Virus record (IMG/VR): IMGVR_UViG_3300032331_000051
Coordinates: 1-30,487 of that record
Reading direction: 5' to 3' (one strand)
Source of the DNA: a virus
DNA: 30,487 bases
Shown: positions 28,940 through 30,487 of the stretch, piece after piece
How positions within the stretch are numbered: the first letter of the stretch is position 1
Layout: each line of letters opens with the position of its first letter
Position numbers and translations under genes: made by a program
Notes under the pieces: generated by a model
The model's database searches: none
Told to the model about the DNA's origin: nothing
What the model saw: the letters and a program-made list of their open reading frames with translations, nothing else

Positions 28940-29696
28940 AAAAATGGTTTTGCTTGTCATTGCAGATCACGCCAGCGATGACGGTACTGAGGCTTGGCCA
29001 AGCCAAGTCACAATAGGCAAAAAGGCGAGCATCAGCGTTCGCACTGTTCAGCGTTCAGTCAATTCATTGGTAGCCAAAGGTTACATTTGGTTACAAAAGG
29101 GCGCTGGTGGATCTGCAACCTGCCGAGAGGATCGCAGACCGCATAAATACACAATCAACCTATCGGTGCTACGGGGCGACGTTGCGACCACCCGCAAGTC
29201 ACGGGGCGACGTTGGCGACGTGGACGGGGCGACTCTTACGCCTGACACGGGGCGACTTTCGCGACCTATGAACCTTCCTAAAGAACCGTCCAAAGAAACA
29301 CCCTTTGATTTGTTTTGGAAGGTGTATCCATTGAAGGTAGGAAAGAGCGCAGCAAAGAAGGCTTGGGATAAAGCAATCACAGAAGAGGATCAAGACAACA
29401 TCATCAACGGCGCATTGCAGTACGCGCGGGATCCCAACAGACACCCGTCATACACCGCACACCCGTCCACTTGGTTGAACGCTGGACGCTGGGCAGATGA
29501 CCCGTTGCCAGCGCGCGAGATCAGCCCTGAAGAAAAGAAAGCACAAGAAGTTGAGTCAGCACGACTCAACTTTGAGCGTGAGCGCAAGGCAAATGAGGCG
29601 TGGTTTGCAGAACAAGAGAAGCAACGCGCCAAGGCTGTGCCAATGCCTGAGTCAATTAAAAGCCTGATCCGAAAGCGTGTGCCTAACCAACAATGA
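28887..29696 (+). CDS. Replication initiator / replisome organiser-like protein
   Basis: A 269-residue protein. The N-terminal 85 residues form a winged helix (PLTEKMVLLVIADHASDDG, SVRTVQRSVNSLVAKGYI), as in phage replisome organisers. A linker of about 45 residues follows, then a C-terminal DnaD/helicase-loader-like domain with FDLFWKVYPLKVGKSAAKKA and HPSTWLNAGRW. TTG 28887 is used because AGGA (28877-28880) lies 6 nt before it; it overlaps WhiB by 53 nt. The linker-coding DNA holds four iteron-like repeats, as in lambda O where the origin lies within the initiator gene. Confidence 0.8.
   Translation: MSIRLMSEVWLTKLPLTEKMVLLVIADHASDDGTEAWPSQVTIGKKASISVRTVQRSVNSLVAKGYIWLQKGAGGSATCREDRRPHKYTINLSVLRGDVATTRKSRGDVGDVDGATLTPDTGRLSRPMNLPKEPSKETPFDLFWKVYPLKVGKSAAKKAWDKAITEEDQDNIINGALQYARDPNRHPSYTAHPSTWLNAGRWADDPLPAREISPEEKKAQEVESARLNFERERKANEAWFAEQEKQRAKAVPMPESIKSLIRKRVPNQQ
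29171..29256 (+). repeat. Four iteron-like repeats ACGGGGCGAC, putative replication origin
   Basis: Perfect 10-bp copies at 29171-29180, 29201-29210, 29224-29233 and 29247-29256, with start-to-start distances 30, 23 and 23. They encode the low-complexity linker of the initiator in different reading registers, so protein constraint does not explain them. A less GC-rich stretch follows from about 29270. Confidence 0.7.
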
Positions 29697-29953
29697 AGCA
29701 GGACAAGGATCAGATCCTGCGCTACAAGCGTGCTTTGTTGATGATTGAAGCAGAAGCAGACATGGCTGAGTGGGTTGCAGAAATGGATCAGATTTACCTT
29801 GACCGACACGAAAGCCTAGTAAGGCTGATGCAAGCACCTAGCGGGGCTGGAGAGCGCTGCAAAAGGCGTACATCAGAGTCAGAGTTGGACACCGACGCGC
29901 AGGGCTTAAAACAGCACTCAGAGGCTTATTTGGGTGGCATAGATCACTTGTAA
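29693..29953 (+). CDS. Small helical hypothetical protein after the initiator
   Basis: An 86-residue protein overlapping the initiator by 4 nt. A long helix (RALLMIEAEADMAEWVAEM) is followed by a charged, disordered-looking tail. It lies where phages often keep a helicase loader, but it has no P-loop. Its stop codon lies within the first palindromic box (29949-29961). Confidence 0.65.
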   Translation: MKQDKDQILRYKRALLMIEAEADMAEWVAEMDQIYLDRHESLVRLMQAPSGAGERCKRRTSESELDTDAQGLKQHSEAYLGGIDHL

Positions 29954-29979
29954 CCATTACAATTTATGTAACCATTACA
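29949..29979. promoter_or_regulatory. Two palindromic TGTAACCATTACA boxes (putative operator)
   Basis: TGTAACCATTACA at 29949-29961 and again at 29967-29979, 18 bp apart. Each is itself an inverted repeat (TGTAA and TTACA around CCA). They end 5 nt before AGGGAG, the ribosome binding site of the next gene. Confidence 0.65.
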
Positions 29980-29994
29980 GACAGGGAGTGACAG

Positions 29995-30186
29995 TTGCTA
30001 AAGACAACCGTTGTTCAACCAATGCACCTACAAATGGGTGATCACGTTGTAATCAATAACCAAGAACTAACAGTAAAGTATGTTGATGTGCCAGATCGAA
30101 TTGGCACTTGCGATTTGTATGTGATAGATCAACAGGGACGCGACCAACACGCAATTGTTACAGGGCTGGTTACAATAGTAGTGTGA
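29995..30186 (+). CDS. Small beta-rich protein behind the operator-like boxes
   Basis: A 63-residue protein, TTG start preceded by AGGGAG (29984-29989) at 5 nt. Strand-rich pattern MHLQMGDHVVINNQELTVKY, VDVPDRIGTCDLYVI, HAIVTGLVTIVV, like a small barrel. Function unknown. It overlaps the RusA gene by 4 nt. Confidence 0.65.
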   Translation: MLKTTVVQPMHLQMGDHVVINNQELTVKYVDVPDRIGTCDLYVIDQQGRDQHAIVTGLVTIVV

Positions 30187-30487
30187 TCCAATTCAGAGTT
30201 GACGGCAAACCTGTACCGCAAGGTTCGATGAGTGCTGTCAATGGACACGTGTTTCACTCGCAAGGCTCAGCCCTAGCGACATGGCGCGCGTCAATTGCTA
30301 TCGCTGCACGTCACGCTGGCGCTAAACCCAGCGCTCAACCCATTTCAATGACAATGGTATTTATTTTTCAAAAACCAAAAACAGTTACAAGATCTGAACC
30401 GACTGTACCGCCTGATTTGGATAAATTGATACGCGCGGTATTAGACGGATTGACGGCGATAGCGTACAAAGATGACGCGCAAGTTAC
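30183..30487 (+). CDS. rusA: RusA-type Holliday junction resolvase (3' end missing)
   Basis: 101 residues are visible from GTG 30183, which overlaps the preceding stop (GTGA). The start FRVDGKPVPQGS, and then P77-D78-L79-D80-K81-L82, V86-L87-D88-G89-L90 and K96-D97-D98-A99-Q100-V101 are the RusA pattern; the aspartates are the metal-binding catalytic residues. RusA cuts four-way junctions, useful before DNA packaging in a recombination-dependent phage. The window ends within the gene, shortly after the conserved motif. Confidence 0.9.
   Translation, partial: MIQFRVDGKPVPQGSMSAVNGHVFHSQGSALATWRASIAIAARHAGAKPSAQPISMTMVFIFQKPKTVTRSEPTVPPDLDKLIRAVLDGLTAIAYKDDAQV

Noticed and set aside
29079-29095. 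Two GGTTACA copies 10 bp apart in the initiator as further operator sites
   Set aside because: GGTTACA recurs often in coding sequence here as ordinary codons, and the full 13-bp palindrome is not present.

Overview
The window is a near-contiguous stretch of a tailed double-stranded DNA phage genome with long-tail (siphovirus-type) structural genes. About 30 kb is read almost entirely rightward, with genes packed at 1-4 nt overlaps. The host is most likely an actinobacterium, because there is a WhiB-type four-cysteine Fe-S regulator (28565-28939), a family known from Actinobacteria and their phages. The base composition looks moderate (mid-40s percent GC by eye, not computed), and several small tail and lysis genes resemble aquatic phage proteins. 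A freshwater actinobacterium such as the acI lineage is therefore a reasonable guess, but it is an inference. No integrase or repressor is visible. The window starts in the 3' end of one gene and ends inside a RusA gene, so the genome is longer than what is shown.

Layout. 1-6320: end of an unidentified gene, P-loop kinase-like gene, small and large terminase, portal, and a minor head protein fused to a HEWGH zinc-metallopeptidase-like domain, followed by two small genes. 6323-10187: a very long capsid protease/scaffold polyprotein and an HK97-type major capsid protein with an inserted beta domain. 10209-14202: hairpin and putative promoter, zinc-ribbon protein, head-tail connector, tail terminator, tail tube, frameshifted tail assembly chaperone, HK97 gp10-like protein. 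14204-22494: tape measure protein with two 11-residue repeat arrays, then Dit-like, hub-like and fibre proteins. 22496-23831: lysis cassette (TM/coiled-coil protein, lipoprotein, two-TM holin, CHAP endolysin, small membrane-associated protein), closed by a strong intrinsic terminator at 23839-23883.

23917-30487 is the early/replication side, transcribed in the same direction: small genes, a DUF6378-like protein, a calcineurin-type metallophosphoesterase, one short leftward gene (25556-25783), a putative single-strand annealing protein, a winged-helix protein, small proteins, a Cas4/RecB-like nuclease with four cysteines, WhiB, a replication initiator with four iteron-like repeats inside its coding sequence, and RusA. 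Together they form a recombination-based replication set without a recognisable polymerase in this window.

The most noteworthy signals are: the head protein-metallopeptidase fusion; a roughly four-fold excess of the hexamer RGATCY across the whole window (hand count); ACGGGGCGAC iterons inside the initiator gene; two palindromic TGTAACCATTACA boxes in front of a small gene; nested in-frame start sites in the protease/scaffold gene; a CCCAAAA -1 frameshift in the tail chaperone; and two intergenic modules that share a hairpin, a -10-like box and GGCAAACA.
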